NCBI RefSeq assembly: GCF_002266285.1
Contig: NZ_NPMS01000005.1
Coordinates: 186,001 to 250,000 of the forward strand
DNA: 64,000 nucleotides
Direction: 5' to 3'
Source: Virgibacillus indicus
GTDB lineage: Bacteria > Bacillota > Bacilli > Bacillales > Amphibacillaceae
The translations under genes were made by a program, and so were the position numbers. Below are positions 10,139 to 18,739 of this stretch, one piece after another (positions within the stretch are counted from its first letter, which is position 1; each line of letters opens with the position of its first letter). The notes beneath the pieces are model-generated. The model was given only the letters and a program-made list of their open reading frames with translations. It made no database searches and had not been told where the DNA came from.

Positions 10139-11323
10139 TTATCCACCCATTTGGCTGTTATTTTTTTCATTAAAATTTATACCTATCAGAATAATCACCC
10201 ATTGAAGCATTGCTATAGAGTAATTGTTTTGAAATAATGTGAGTTCAAAATTCTCGTATACCAATATTCCTATAAAGAAACATGCTGAAATTCTACTAAC
10301 ATAATTATCCAGATTTTTAATAAGCAATAACCATATTGCGTAAAGCAGGAAAATGAAGAGAATCAGTCCTATTATCCCAGTTTCAATTAATACTTGCAGG
10401 TATTGGTTATGTGAGGTGAGGGTTGTATCTGTAATATCTCTAGCATTGGTTCCTAAGCCATACCCGAATAATGGATTTTCAATTATTTTATTAATAATTC
10501 TATCCCATAATTCACTTCGCCCTGAATATAGGGACTTTCCTAATAATTGAATACTCAGATTATCCAAAAATAAACCAATAGCTGTATTTTGGATTTTAAT
10601 ATAAATAAATAGAAATAGTATATTAAATGCAATAGTAACATAAAAAATATAATGAAATAGCTTCCTATAGTACTTTGAAAACAACCAACTTATTAATATT
10701 ACCCCAAATGCAATCAGGACTGAGCGAGTATTAGTTGCATAAATTAATACAAAATTCATTCCTATTAAAGAAATAAAATAGATTTTCTCTATTCTATTAC
10801 TATATTTAACTATCAGAACTTTAAAGTAAAATAAGCAAAAAAGCAGAACTGCCAAATAGTTAGGGTTTCGAAAGATACTCTTAAAGCGATGAACTGAGAA
10901 ATCTGAAAGAATCCAATGTGCAAATAAAAGAATCAAAGTAAGTCCAGAAATATATCCTAAAAGTTTAATATGTCTGGTCGACCATTTAACTCTGATCAGT
11001 CCTAGAATGAATAAATAAAGCAACATCAACTGACAATAATATAGACTATCTACTTTGTTAGTTGTTATAAAGCTTAAACTATTTATTATCATCATTAAGG
11101 CAATAGACCAATAAATCATTTTTAAGCTCGAATTATATGTTTCTCTAACTATAAAGCTTTTTATTAACATTAATAGCATAAAAACAAATGACAAATAAAT
11201 ACTTAGTTCTCCAATATTTTTTAAGACTTCGTACTGTGTTCGGATCATTGTATTTAGTATCAGCAATATAAATATTTGCACCAAAAACATAGATTCAATT
11301 TTAATTGAATTATTGTTAACCAT
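10139..11323 (-). CDS. O-antigen ligase/polymerase-like membrane protein (Wzy/WaaL family)
   Basis: A 394-residue protein with about ten to twelve hydrophobic helices. The large extracytoplasmic loop SGRSELWDRIINKII and NPLFGYGLGTNA followed by TSHNQYLQVLIETGIIG is the Wzy_C/O-antigen ligase signature, including the conserved His of the H-N-x-Y/F-L block. Such proteins polymerise or ligate undecaprenyl-linked glycans outside the membrane. AAAAGGAG lies 9 nt before the ATG. It is transcribed alone. Together with TagA, a flippase and CsaB nearby, it may polymerise a secondary wall polysaccharide; that role is inferred from context. Confidence 0.85.
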   Translation of the reverse strand: MVNNNSIKIESMFLVQIFILLILNTMIRTQYEVLKNIGELSIYLSFVFMLLMLIKSFIVRETYNSSLKMIYWSIALMMIINSLSFITTNKVDSLYYCQLMLLYLFILGLIRVKWSTRHIKLLGYISGLTLILLFAHWILSDFSVHRFKSIFRNPNYLAVLLFCLFYFKVLIVKYSNRIEKIYFISLIGMNFVLIYATNTRSVLIAFGVILISWLFSKYYRKLFHYIFYVTIAFNILFLFIYIKIQNTAIGLFLDNLSIQLLGKSLYSGRSELWDRIINKIIENPLFGYGLGTNARDITDTTLTSHNQYLQVLIETGIIGLILFIFLLYAIWLLLIKNLDNYVSRISACFFIGILVYENFELTLFQNNYSIAMLQWVIILIGINFNEKNNSQMGG

Positions 11324-11523
11324 TTAGCCGCTCCTTTTATTGCCATATATTTTTAAAAATAATAATATCAAATACAACTATAGATTAAAAATAAATTTTA
11401 CTATTTTACTAGTAATTTCGCTATGTAAGATAATTTTACACAATATTTCTATTTTTTAACGTAACAATTAACACTTACATAAACTTCTTGTTTTCTTTAC
11501 AAGAATCTCATAGTATAATAATA

Positions 11524-11583
11524 TGTAGAGTTTTTGTTAAAAGTTTGTTAAGACAATGTAAAGGAAATATAGTATTATATAAT
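11524..11583 (+). promoter_or_regulatory. Four phased hexamers (PhoP/WalR-type box) and -10 of the first tagD operon
   Basis: The hexamers TGTAGA (11524), TGTTAA (11535), TGTTAA (11546) and TGTAAA (11557) sit exactly 11 bp apart. This matches the direct-repeat spacing of PhoP boxes (TTAACA-type read on the other strand) and the WalR consensus TGTWAH-N5-TGTWAH. A perfect TATAAT lies at 11578-11583, 15 bp past the last hexamer; no good -35 is present. In B. subtilis, PhoP-repressed tag promoters are reported to carry the box on the non-coding strand, which is the orientation here. Confidence 0.68.
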
Positions 11584-11612
11584 TAAGAATTTTTACCGGA
11601 GGTTTTTTTATA

Positions 11613-12011
11613 ATGAAGAAAGTAATCACATATGGAACATTCGATTTGCTCCATACTGGACATATAAACTTATTACGTCGCGCTAAAGAATACGGTGATT
11701 ATCTAATTGTCGCCATTTCAGCAGATGAATTCAATGCACTTAAAGGAAAAAAAGCATATTATACGTTTGAACAGCGTAAAGCGATTTTGGAAGCTATTCG
11801 CTATGTAGATGAAGTAATTCCTGAGAGTACATGGGAACAGAAGGTAGAAGATGTTAAAAAACATGATGTTGATGTCTTCGTAATGGGTGATGACTGGAAA
11901 GGAAAGTTCGACTTTCTGAATGATCATTGTGAAGTTGTCTACTTACCTCGTACTGTCGGGATATCAACAACTAAAATTAAAACAGATTTGACTAAAGCAA
12001 ATAATGGCTAG
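11613..12011 (+). CDS. tagD: Glycerol-3-phosphate cytidylyltransferase TagD (copy 1)
   Basis: A 132-residue cytidylyltransferase that makes CDP-glycerol from CTP and glycerol-3-phosphate, the donor for all the glycerophosphotransferases of this island. The HxGH nucleotide-binding motif is HTGH at residues 14-17, and RTVGISTT starts at residue 113. Length matches B. subtilis TagD. The ribosome site CCGGAGG lies about 12 nt before ATG. Its 3' end overlaps the next gene by 8 bp, implying translational coupling. A second copy, clearly homologous over its full length, lies at 23940-24338. Confidence 0.96.
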   Translation: MKKVITYGTFDLLHTGHINLLRRAKEYGDYLIVAISADEFNALKGKKAYYTFEQRKAILEAIRYVDEVIPESTWEQKVEDVKKHDVDVFVMGDDWKGKFDFLNDHCEVVYLPRTVGISTTKIKTDLTKANNG

Positions 12012-13185
12012 AGAATTAGGAATTACAATCTACCTTTTTGTTTTCCGTATACTCTTTAATATGTTTAAACTTTTTCCCCAAAAGAAGAAAACAATTGGTG
12101 TTGCTTCATTTGGGGATAATCTATTTTATACAGTGAATTCATTAAACAATCTGGCAGATGAGGAAATTATCATATTAAAAGACCCCTCCTGCCGCTATGA
12201 ATTCGATTCATCCGTAGGCAGCATTATTCCTTTTGATATAAAACAGCCTGTTTCCTTTTTGAAATCTATCTACCATCTTGCCACAGCAACGACTATTTTG
12301 GTAGATACCTATTTTGGCTTTTTGGCAGCTGCTACTTTCAGAAAAGGAACGACATGTATTCAGCTTTGGCATGCAGGCGGGGCTATTAAGCATTTTGGAT
12401 TAATGGATCCTTCCAATGAGTTCCGAAGTGTAAAGGCGATTGAGCGTTTTCAGCAGGTTTATAACCGATTTGATTATACAGTAGTTGGTTCTGAGAAAAT
12501 GGCTGATACGTTCCGGGAAAGCTTTGGCTTGCCCGATGAAAAAATGCTTCGGACCGGTATTCCGCGTTCGGACGTTTTGTTTGATGAGAGCGTAAGAAAA
12601 CAAAGCTGGCAGGATTTAGTGGAAAGGTTTCCTGCTATAAAAGGCAAAAAGATTATATTATATGCCCCAACATTTCGTGAACAGCAGTTAACTAATTATG
12701 CACTCGAACTCGATATCAAGCAGCTTTATAAGGCATTATCTGATGAATATGTATTATTTATCAAGCTTCATCCGGCTGTTTCCAGTAATATCAGTTTTTC
12801 CTATGGGGATTTTGTGTTTGATGTGTCTGATTACAAAGATACAAATGCTTTATTGCTCATAACAGATTTGCTGATCACTGATTATTCCTCGATTCCCTTT
12901 GAATATGCATTGCTCGAAAAACCAATGATTTTCTTTGCATATGATCTGGAAGAATATAGAGTGACCAGTGGCTTAATAGAAGATTATGAGAATCAAATGC
13001 CAGGACCCGTTGTTGCATCTACTGAGGCTATCATTCTGGCAATCAGCGAAGACCGCTTCGATATTAATCGAATCAGGGCTTTTGCAGATGATTGGAATAA
13101 ATACTCCAATGGCAATTCAAGTTTAAATTTATCGAGATTTTTAACTGGTACAGAAGAAAAGGAAAAAGAAGAAGTACTTGTCTAA
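12004..13185 (+). CDS. tagB: TagB-like glycerophosphotransferase (copy 1)
   Basis: A 393-residue CDP-glycerol glycerophosphotransferase. The block CIQLWHAGGAIKHFGLMD is the WHAAGA-IK-FG form seen in TagB, the primase that adds the first glycerol-phosphate to the undecaprenyl-linked ManNAc-GlcNAc linker. YAPTFREQQL, IKLHPAV, ITDYSSIPFEY and YENQMPGPVV complete the family pattern. The N-terminus is a hydrophobic amphipathic stretch. It overlaps tagD by 8 bp, so donor synthesis and transfer are made from one mRNA. A paralogue with the same tagD partner lies at 24335. Confidence 0.88.
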   Translation: MARELGITIYLFVFRILFNMFKLFPQKKKTIGVASFGDNLFYTVNSLNNLADEEIIILKDPSCRYEFDSSVGSIIPFDIKQPVSFLKSIYHLATATTILVDTYFGFLAAATFRKGTTCIQLWHAGGAIKHFGLMDPSNEFRSVKAIERFQQVYNRFDYTVVGSEKMADTFRESFGLPDEKMLRTGIPRSDVLFDESVRKQSWQDLVERFPAIKGKKIILYAPTFREQQLTNYALELDIKQLYKALSDEYVLFIKLHPAVSSNISFSYGDFVFDVSDYKDTNALLLITDLLITDYSSIPFEYALLEKPMIFFAYDLEEYRVTSGLIEDYENQMPGPVVASTEAIILAISEDRFDINRIRAFADDWNKYSNGNSSLNLSRFLTGTEEKEKEEVLV

Positions 13186-13229
13186 AAGCTTTTTTGGAAG
13201 ATAACTCTTTCAAAAGGGCTTTTTTATTT
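13186..13229 (+). terminator. Probable imperfect hairpin terminator after tagD-tagB
   Basis: AAGCTTTTTTGGAAG and CTTTCAAAAGGGCTT can pair with G-U steps and a small mismatch, followed by TTTTTTA. It is weaker than other terminators in the window. Confidence 0.5.
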
Positions 13230-13235
13230 AGGCTA

Positions 13236-13297
13236 TTTTAAGAAACTGTTAAGACTTTGTAAATCATACTGTGTTTTTGGTAAAACTGTAATATGAT
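13236..13297 (+). promoter_or_regulatory. Phased PhoP/WalR-type hexamers and candidate -10 upstream of tagA
   Basis: TTTTAA (13236), TGTTAA (13247) and TGTAAA (13258) are 11 bp apart; the last two fit TGTWAH-N5-TGTWAH exactly and repeat the pair found before tagD. A TATGAT at 13292-13297 may be the -10. The match between two separate tag promoters supports shared control. Confidence 0.6.
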
Positions 13298-13410
13298 TAA
13301 CCTGATTTATAAATCCGGACTCATTTAAAACAACTTCTTGTTTCCTGGCTGCTATGTTATATTTATCGAAAGTATAGTTGTTTTCCAATCAAAAGGAGTC
13401 TGATTTTTTC

Positions 13411-14145
13411 ATGAAACATGTAACCATTATGGGAATACCATTTATACATATCGATCAGCAGGGATTTGTCTCATTATTACAAGGACATATCGAACAAAAG
13501 AAGAAAACCTTTGTTATTACCGCAAACCCCGAGGTTGTCATAAAGGCAAACGAAGACGCAGCATTTATGGAATATATAAAACAAGCAACCTATATCACCG
13601 CCGATGGAATCGGTATAGTGAAGGGAGCACAAATCCTGAATAATCCGCTGCCGGGCCGTGTAACAGGCTATGACACCATGATGCAATTATTAGATATCGC
13701 CAATAAAGAAAACTATAAAATATTCCTTCTTGGTGCACAGAGGGAAACATTGGATAAGACAATTGAGAAAATATCCATCAACTATCCCGGTGTGAATATT
13801 GTTGGTTCACATGATGGATACTTTAACTGGGAAGATAACGACATTGCAGATCGAGTTGCTGAATTAAAACCCGACATTACATTCGTAGCATTAGGTGTTC
13901 CAAAACAGGAGAAATGGATAGCAGAGAACCTGCATAAATTTAACTATGGTGTTTTTATGGGAATTGGCGGCAGCTTTGATGTTATAGCAGGAACTGTAAA
14001 ACGGGCACCAGTATTTTGGCAGAAATTGAATCTGGAATGGTTTTACCGATTACTGAAGCAGCCAAGCCGCTGGAGACGCATGATTGCTCTGCCGCGGTTT
14101 GCCATACAAATTATCAAACAGCGAATGAAGGGGCCGTCTTCATGA
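13411..14145 (+). CDS. tagA: N-acetylmannosaminyltransferase TagA (GT26, WecG/TagA/CpsF)
   Basis: Transfers ManNAc from UDP-ManNAc to undecaprenyl-PP-GlcNAc, the second step of wall teichoic acid linker synthesis and also used for secondary wall polysaccharide linkers. The 244-residue protein has ITANPEVVIKAN, YITADGIG with Asp65 (the catalytic base position of the T. italicus enzyme), VTGYD, VALGVPKQEKW and GIGGSFDVIAG, and the C-terminal appendage with RLLKQPSRWRR that closes over the active site. ATG 13411 is chosen over an in-frame TTG at 13378 because AAAGGAG lies between them. It overlaps the flippase gene by ATGA. Confidence 0.94.
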   Translation: MKHVTIMGIPFIHIDQQGFVSLLQGHIEQKKKTFVITANPEVVIKANEDAAFMEYIKQATYITADGIGIVKGAQILNNPLPGRVTGYDTMMQLLDIANKENYKIFLLGAQRETLDKTIEKISINYPGVNIVGSHDGYFNWEDNDIADRVAELKPDITFVALGVPKQEKWIAENLHKFNYGVFMGIGGSFDVIAGTVKRAPVFWQKLNLEWFYRLLKQPSRWRRMIALPRFAIQIIKQRMKGPSS

Positions 14146-15698
14146 GTCAATCAGCTTTTGTCAAAAGCACATTAATCTTAACTGTGGCTACACTGATTTC
14201 AAAACTATTGGGCAGTATATTTCGCATACCACTGCAAAATATTGCTGGGGATGAAGTGCTTGGAATCTTCAGCTTAGTCTACCCTGTCTATATGGTTGCC
14301 CTTATTTTATCGGTAGCAGGTATTCCAATTGCAATCTCCAAGCTGATTGCCGAAGCAAAGGCCAAAAATGAACAGCAATCTATTAAGGAAATATATATTA
14401 CTGCAAGTATTCTGGCTTTATTATTTGGCATCATAAGCTTCTCGCTGATATACAGCTTTTCCTCACCAATTGCTGCTGCATTGGGCGGTTCCACAACACG
14501 TTTAGCACTGATCGTGGTTGCTGCAACGTTACTGATCGCACCATATATGGCAGTTTACAGAGGCTTTTTCCAAGGGTTTGGAGATATGAGGCCTACAGCA
14601 ATTTCACAGGTAATCGAACAGTTTATTCGTGTCAGCTTGATACTTGCTGTTGCATATATTTTAGTTATGAGAGATTATTCAAATGAAATTGTTGCTGGTG
14701 GATTGATGACAGGTTCAGTTGTTGGAGCGTTCGTCTCCCTTGTGTATTTAAGAATAAAATATAACCGTTCTTTTTTTAAGGTCGCCTCGGCTAAAAAATA
14801 CTCTTTTTCTTTATTTTCCAAATGGAGTAAAAGAATATTAAACGTTTCGATACCAATTGCAATTGGAACGATTACGATGGCTTTAATGAATTTCGTGGAT
14901 TCATTTACAATTCCTTATGGCCTTAAAGCTTCTGAAGCTGCAGCAGATGGAATAAATTATTTATATGGGATATATGGGCGCGGGCTTTCTCTTGTCCAGA
15001 TTGCAACTGTATTTGCAACATCCATCGTGCTGCCTTTGATTCCATTAATTACTAAACAATTAGCAAATAAGGATTACCAACAAACGAGAGTTACGATTGA
15101 AAAGTCTTATCGTATGACACATATAATTTCCTGGCCGGCAGCAATCGGGCTTTTCTCCCTGACACTGCCTTTGAATCTGGCGTTGTTTACCAATATTGAG
15201 GGAAGCTGGGTGCTGGCAATTATAGGCTTAAGCTCTGTTTTTACATCCTTTACTATATTAGGCACAGGTATTTTACAAGGAATGAATTTTGCTAAAGCTG
15301 CTGCTATCATTATTTTGTCAGGTGTTGTGATAAAAGTTTTTTCGAATATTTATTTGATCAATTTATTTGGTTTAAATGGTGCGGCCTTGTCAACATTGAT
15401 TGTATATATCCTTTTATTCGCAGTTAACACTCTTTATTTATTTAAAAAATTGCGCTTTACTCCCTTGAACACGGAAACAGTGAAGATCATTCTCGCCTCG
15501 GTAACAATGGGCGCTGTTATAGGGATACCAACATTATTAATAGGTTTTGAAGGCTGGACTCGATTCCAAGCTTCATTGTACTTATTCGCAGCTATTTTAT
15601 TTGGAATTGCTATTTATCTTCTGCAATTATTTGTATTCAAGATAATTGATAAAAAAGATTTAAAACGTCTTCCTCTGGCTGAGAAATTCATTAAATAA
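14142..15698 (+). CDS. Lipid-linked glycan flippase (MurJ/SpoVB-like, MOP superfamily)
   Basis: A 518-residue polytopic protein with about 14 hydrophobic helices. The N-terminus (FVKSTLILTVATLISKLLGSIFR) and the GDEVLGIFSLVYPVY segment are typical of the SpoVB/MurJ/Wzx polysaccharide transporter group. ATG 14142 overlaps the tagA stop (ATGA), with AAGGGG ahead; an upstream start at 14016 would lie inside tagA. It sits in a tagA-flippase-DUF5693-csaB operon, so it probably moves an undecaprenyl-linked secondary polymer unit rather than lipid II. The substrate is inferred. Confidence 0.85.
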   Translation: MSQSAFVKSTLILTVATLISKLLGSIFRIPLQNIAGDEVLGIFSLVYPVYMVALILSVAGIPIAISKLIAEAKAKNEQQSIKEIYITASILALLFGIISFSLIYSFSSPIAAALGGSTTRLALIVVAATLLIAPYMAVYRGFFQGFGDMRPTAISQVIEQFIRVSLILAVAYILVMRDYSNEIVAGGLMTGSVVGAFVSLVYLRIKYNRSFFKVASAKKYSFSLFSKWSKRILNVSIPIAIGTITMALMNFVDSFTIPYGLKASEAAADGINYLYGIYGRGLSLVQIATVFATSIVLPLIPLITKQLANKDYQQTRVTIEKSYRMTHIISWPAAIGLFSLTLPLNLALFTNIEGSWVLAIIGLSSVFTSFTILGTGILQGMNFAKAAAIIILSGVVIKVFSNIYLINLFGLNGAALSTLIVYILLFAVNTLYLFKKLRFTPLNTETVKIILASVTMGAVIGIPTLLIGFEGWTRFQASLYLFAAILFGIAIYLLQLFVFKIIDKKDLKRLPLAEKFIK

Positions 15699-15728
15699 CA
15701 TCAGGTACAGAGAATAAGGAGAAATAAT

Positions 15729-17618
15729 ATGGTTAAACAAAAATGGATTTGGAGTGCCTTACTTTTATTACTTCTGGTTTCTTCCCTTGGAATATATGAC
15801 AGATGGGTGACCGAGACAGAAAATAATACCTACGAAATTGCAGTTCCCTATCATGAAATTCAGAGTCTTGCGGCAGATAGCGCTATGACGCTAGATGAAG
15901 TAATTTCCGCGTTAAAGGAGGCTGGCCTGAACACGATCAGTCTAAATCCGACGTCATTATATGATTTGGAACAAAAAGAGATTATCACCATCTATGAAGA
16001 AGATATTTTATATGATGTTTTGCAGTTTACTGACATTGGTGATGACTTCAATCCGGAAAATGAAGGTTATTACATTACTATCCCGGAGTTACCTTATTAT
16101 CAAGCGTTAATTACTGATTTTTTTAATCCAGACAAATTAACCATTGGGGACAATTCTTTTTATTTTATCGCTAAAGATAAGAATACAAAACTATCCACTG
16201 CCATTGGATTTGATGAAACAGCAATGAAACAAATAAAAAGTCAGGATCTTGATTACATTCTAAGAATCGAAAATGACAGCAGTACAATAAATAATCAAAA
16301 TACGGTAAATACATTACTTGATCTAAAGGATGACAATAATTCACGCCTGTTATTCTCCGGACAGGATGTTATTGGTTATCCCAATATGCAGAATGTAACT
16401 GCCTGGACAGATCAGCTTCATGAGGCTGGCTATCATTTCTATACCATTGAATTTGCACAGCAAAAAGGGCTGCAGACAATTGCGCGAAATACGGATTACA
16501 ATACCATTCGCTTACATAGTATAAATTTAGATAATAAAACGCTGGATAAGAATATCGAGCAGGCAATAAGAGCTGTGAAAGAACGCAATATCCGCTCCAT
16601 TTTCTTTCATATCCAGTCGGGGGATTCACAGGAAAGCTTAAATAATGCAAAGGCATTTGTTGAAGGTGTTCACAACGGAATGCCAGAACACTTTAATCCA
16701 GGTCCACCAGAACCCTTTAATACTTTTTCCATCCCAGTTTGGATGACAGCAATTGTTCTTGCTGCAGGTACTCTATTTACTTATTTAGCTGCAGGCGTTA
16801 TGCGCAATAAGAAGCTTCAGCTTGCCGCATCTGTCTTTATGCTAATACTTACAATCGCTTATTTCCTTTTAAATAAACTGCTGATCTTGCAAGCTTTTGC
16901 ATTGATCATCGCAGTGATTACACCAATTTACGCTGTACTGTCTACTGCAAAATTGGAAACGAATAAGATCAGCAAAATTACGTTTCAATTCCTCAAAGCG
17001 ATTGGAATTAGCTTTGCCGGTATTATTATTGTAGTTGGTATCCTGAACGGAAATGCATTCATAACCGGTTTTGAAATTTTTAGAGGAGTAAAATTGGTTT
17101 ACGCGATTCCTATTCTGGTTACAGCTGTACTTTTATTTTGGAGGATAGCATTTAAGCTAGTAAGGGACCATGGATTTACTTTGCTGAAGGCCGAAGTTAA
17201 ATACTGGCATCTGCTCATTTTTCTTTTGATAGCCGCTGTTGGCTTTTATTATCTTAGCCGAACAGGGAACGCTGGTACTGTCAGTGAAATCGAATTAATC
17301 ATTCGTTCCACAATGGAAGAAATTCTGTATGTAAGACCAAGAACAAAAGAATTCTTGATTGGCTTTCCTTTCTATATTCTAGCCCTCTATGTAATGGGCT
17401 GGAATAAGATCATCGGCAAGCTGCTGCTAATACCTGGTGTGATCGGGTTCTTATCAATCATGAACACATTTACGCATTTTCATATCCCATTACACCTATC
17501 CCTATTACGCACCATCTATAGTATTGTCATTGGATATGCGATCGGTATGCTATTTATATACGTATATAAAATTTGCACCCCTTACATCGTTAAAATCTAT
17601 AAAAAGAGGTGGAACTAA
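15729..17618 (+). CDS. DUF5693 family membrane protein
   Basis: A 629-residue protein with an N-terminal anchor (about residues 5-22), an extracytoplasmic region (about 25-330) that looks like a degenerate TIM-barrel/deacetylase-like fold, and eight or so C-terminal membrane helices. The pattern fits DUF5693, whose members usually lie next to csaB in spore-formers. No catalytic residues can be named with confidence. It lies 30 bp after the flippase, and its stop codon overlaps the csaB start (TAATG), so it is translationally coupled to csaB. A role in export or modification of the pyruvylated polymer is an inference from context. Confidence 0.78.
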   Translation: MVKQKWIWSALLLLLLVSSLGIYDRWVTETENNTYEIAVPYHEIQSLAADSAMTLDEVISALKEAGLNTISLNPTSLYDLEQKEIITIYEEDILYDVLQFTDIGDDFNPENEGYYITIPELPYYQALITDFFNPDKLTIGDNSFYFIAKDKNTKLSTAIGFDETAMKQIKSQDLDYILRIENDSSTINNQNTVNTLLDLKDDNNSRLLFSGQDVIGYPNMQNVTAWTDQLHEAGYHFYTIEFAQQKGLQTIARNTDYNTIRLHSINLDNKTLDKNIEQAIRAVKERNIRSIFFHIQSGDSQESLNNAKAFVEGVHNGMPEHFNPGPPEPFNTFSIPVWMTAIVLAAGTLFTYLAAGVMRNKKLQLAASVFMLILTIAYFLLNKLLILQAFALIIAVITPIYAVLSTAKLETNKISKITFQFLKAIGISFAGIIIVVGILNGNAFITGFEIFRGVKLVYAIPILVTAVLLFWRIAFKLVRDHGFTLLKAEVKYWHLLIFLLIAAVGFYYLSRTGNAGTVSEIELIIRSTMEEILYVRPRTKEFLIGFPFYILALYVMGWNKIIGKLLLIPGVIGFLSIMNTFTHFHIPLHLSLLRTIYSIVIGYAIGMLFIYVYKICTPYIVKIYKKRWN

Positions 17619-18724
17619 TGCATGTTGTGTTGTCTGGTTATTACGGGTTTGATAACGTCGGAGATGAAGCTATTTTGTTTTCGATCATAAATGCCCTAAA
17701 AAATTTGCAGCCTGAAATTGAAATCACGGTGCTGTCTAATAAGCCAGAATCTACGAAAGAAACGTATAAGGTAAATGCAGTTAACCGAAGGAATATTAAA
17801 GAAATAGCTCGCGCAATAAAGGAAGCTGACGGTCTTATAAGTGGTGGCGGGAGCCTCATGCAGGACCGGACTGGAATAAAGTCCATTCCATACTATGCAG
17901 GAATTATTAAACTAGCGAAATTGCATAAAAAGCCCGTTTTCATCTATGCTCAAGGAATGGGGCCAATGAAGCGTTCTCTTTCTAAATGGATTGTGAAACA
18001 CACACTCAATAAAGTAGAGAATATTACCGTCAGGGATCAGGATTCGAAAGGTCTGCTTAAGGAAATTGGTGTAAAACAACTGTCTTCAATCGTTCCTGAT
18101 CCAGTATTAGGTCTGGATTCCAGTGATTTTATTAATAACTGGAAAGAAGCACATAAATTAGAGAAACCTATTATCACTGTAAGCGTAAGAAAATGGGAGA
18201 CGAATACACCATATAAAAAACGAATTGCAAAATGTCTGGATCAGCTTGTCCAGACAGGCAATACGGTTGTATTTGTTCCAATGCATGGAAAACAAGATGA
18301 GGAGACATCAAAGGAAACAGCTGCATTAATGCAAGAAAAAAGCCTTATTTCCCCTGCAGACGCTTCGATTGAAGAAAAAATAGCCCTAATCGGTGAATCG
18401 AAGCTGCTGATTGGAATGAGGCTGCACTCCCTTATTTTTTCAGCAGTCACGTATACTCCTTTTGCAGCTCTTTCCTATGACCCTAAAATTGATGCATTTG
18501 CATCCATCTGTGAACAGCCGGTAGCAGGTCATGTTGAGAAAGAGGATTGGGATGAACATACGTTATTTGAAATCGTTACTAACTCCATGAATGATGTTTC
18601 CCAGCAGGATAAACTGAAAACTAAAGTCAGAGAATACCAAAAGCAAGCACTCACAACCCCTGAGCTTGCATTGCATACATTTAAAACGGGCACAGTCCCC
18701 TCTACGATTAATGTTTTAAAGTAG
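17618..18724 (+). CDS. csaB: Polysaccharide pyruvyltransferase CsaB
   Basis: A 368-residue enzyme that puts a ketal pyruvate from phosphoenolpyruvate on a ManNAc-type residue of the secondary cell wall polymer; in B. anthracis and relatives this creates the ligand for SLH domains. Family blocks are GYYGFDNVGDEA, ISGGGSLMQD, YAQGMGPM and GMRLHSLIF. ATG 17618 is used because AGAGGTGG is 5 nt ahead; the alternative GTG 17609 lies within that site. It is the last gene of the tagA operon, and its 3' end overlaps the convergent gene by 17 bp. Confidence 0.93.
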   Translation: MHVVLSGYYGFDNVGDEAILFSIINALKNLQPEIEITVLSNKPESTKETYKVNAVNRRNIKEIARAIKEADGLISGGGSLMQDRTGIKSIPYYAGIIKLAKLHKKPVFIYAQGMGPMKRSLSKWIVKHTLNKVENITVRDQDSKGLLKEIGVKQLSSIVPDPVLGLDSSDFINNWKEAHKLEKPIITVSVRKWETNTPYKKRIAKCLDQLVQTGNTVVFVPMHGKQDEETSKETAALMQEKSLISPADASIEEKIALIGESKLLIGMRLHSLIFSAVTYTPFAALSYDPKIDAFASICEQPVAGHVEKEDWDEHTLFEIVTNSMNDVSQQDKLKTKVREYQKQALTTPELALHTFKTGTVPSTINVLK

Positions 18725-18739
18725 TGGAGGACTGTGCCC
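18688..18739. terminator. Bidirectional hairpin inside the overlapping 3' ends of csaB and the GT-C gene
   Basis: GGGCACAGTCC at 18688-18698 and GGACTGTGCCC at 18729-18739 form a perfect 11-bp stem with a 30-nt loop. The stem lies in both coding ends, so one DNA segment codes in two directions and probably ends both transcripts. Confidence 0.65.
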
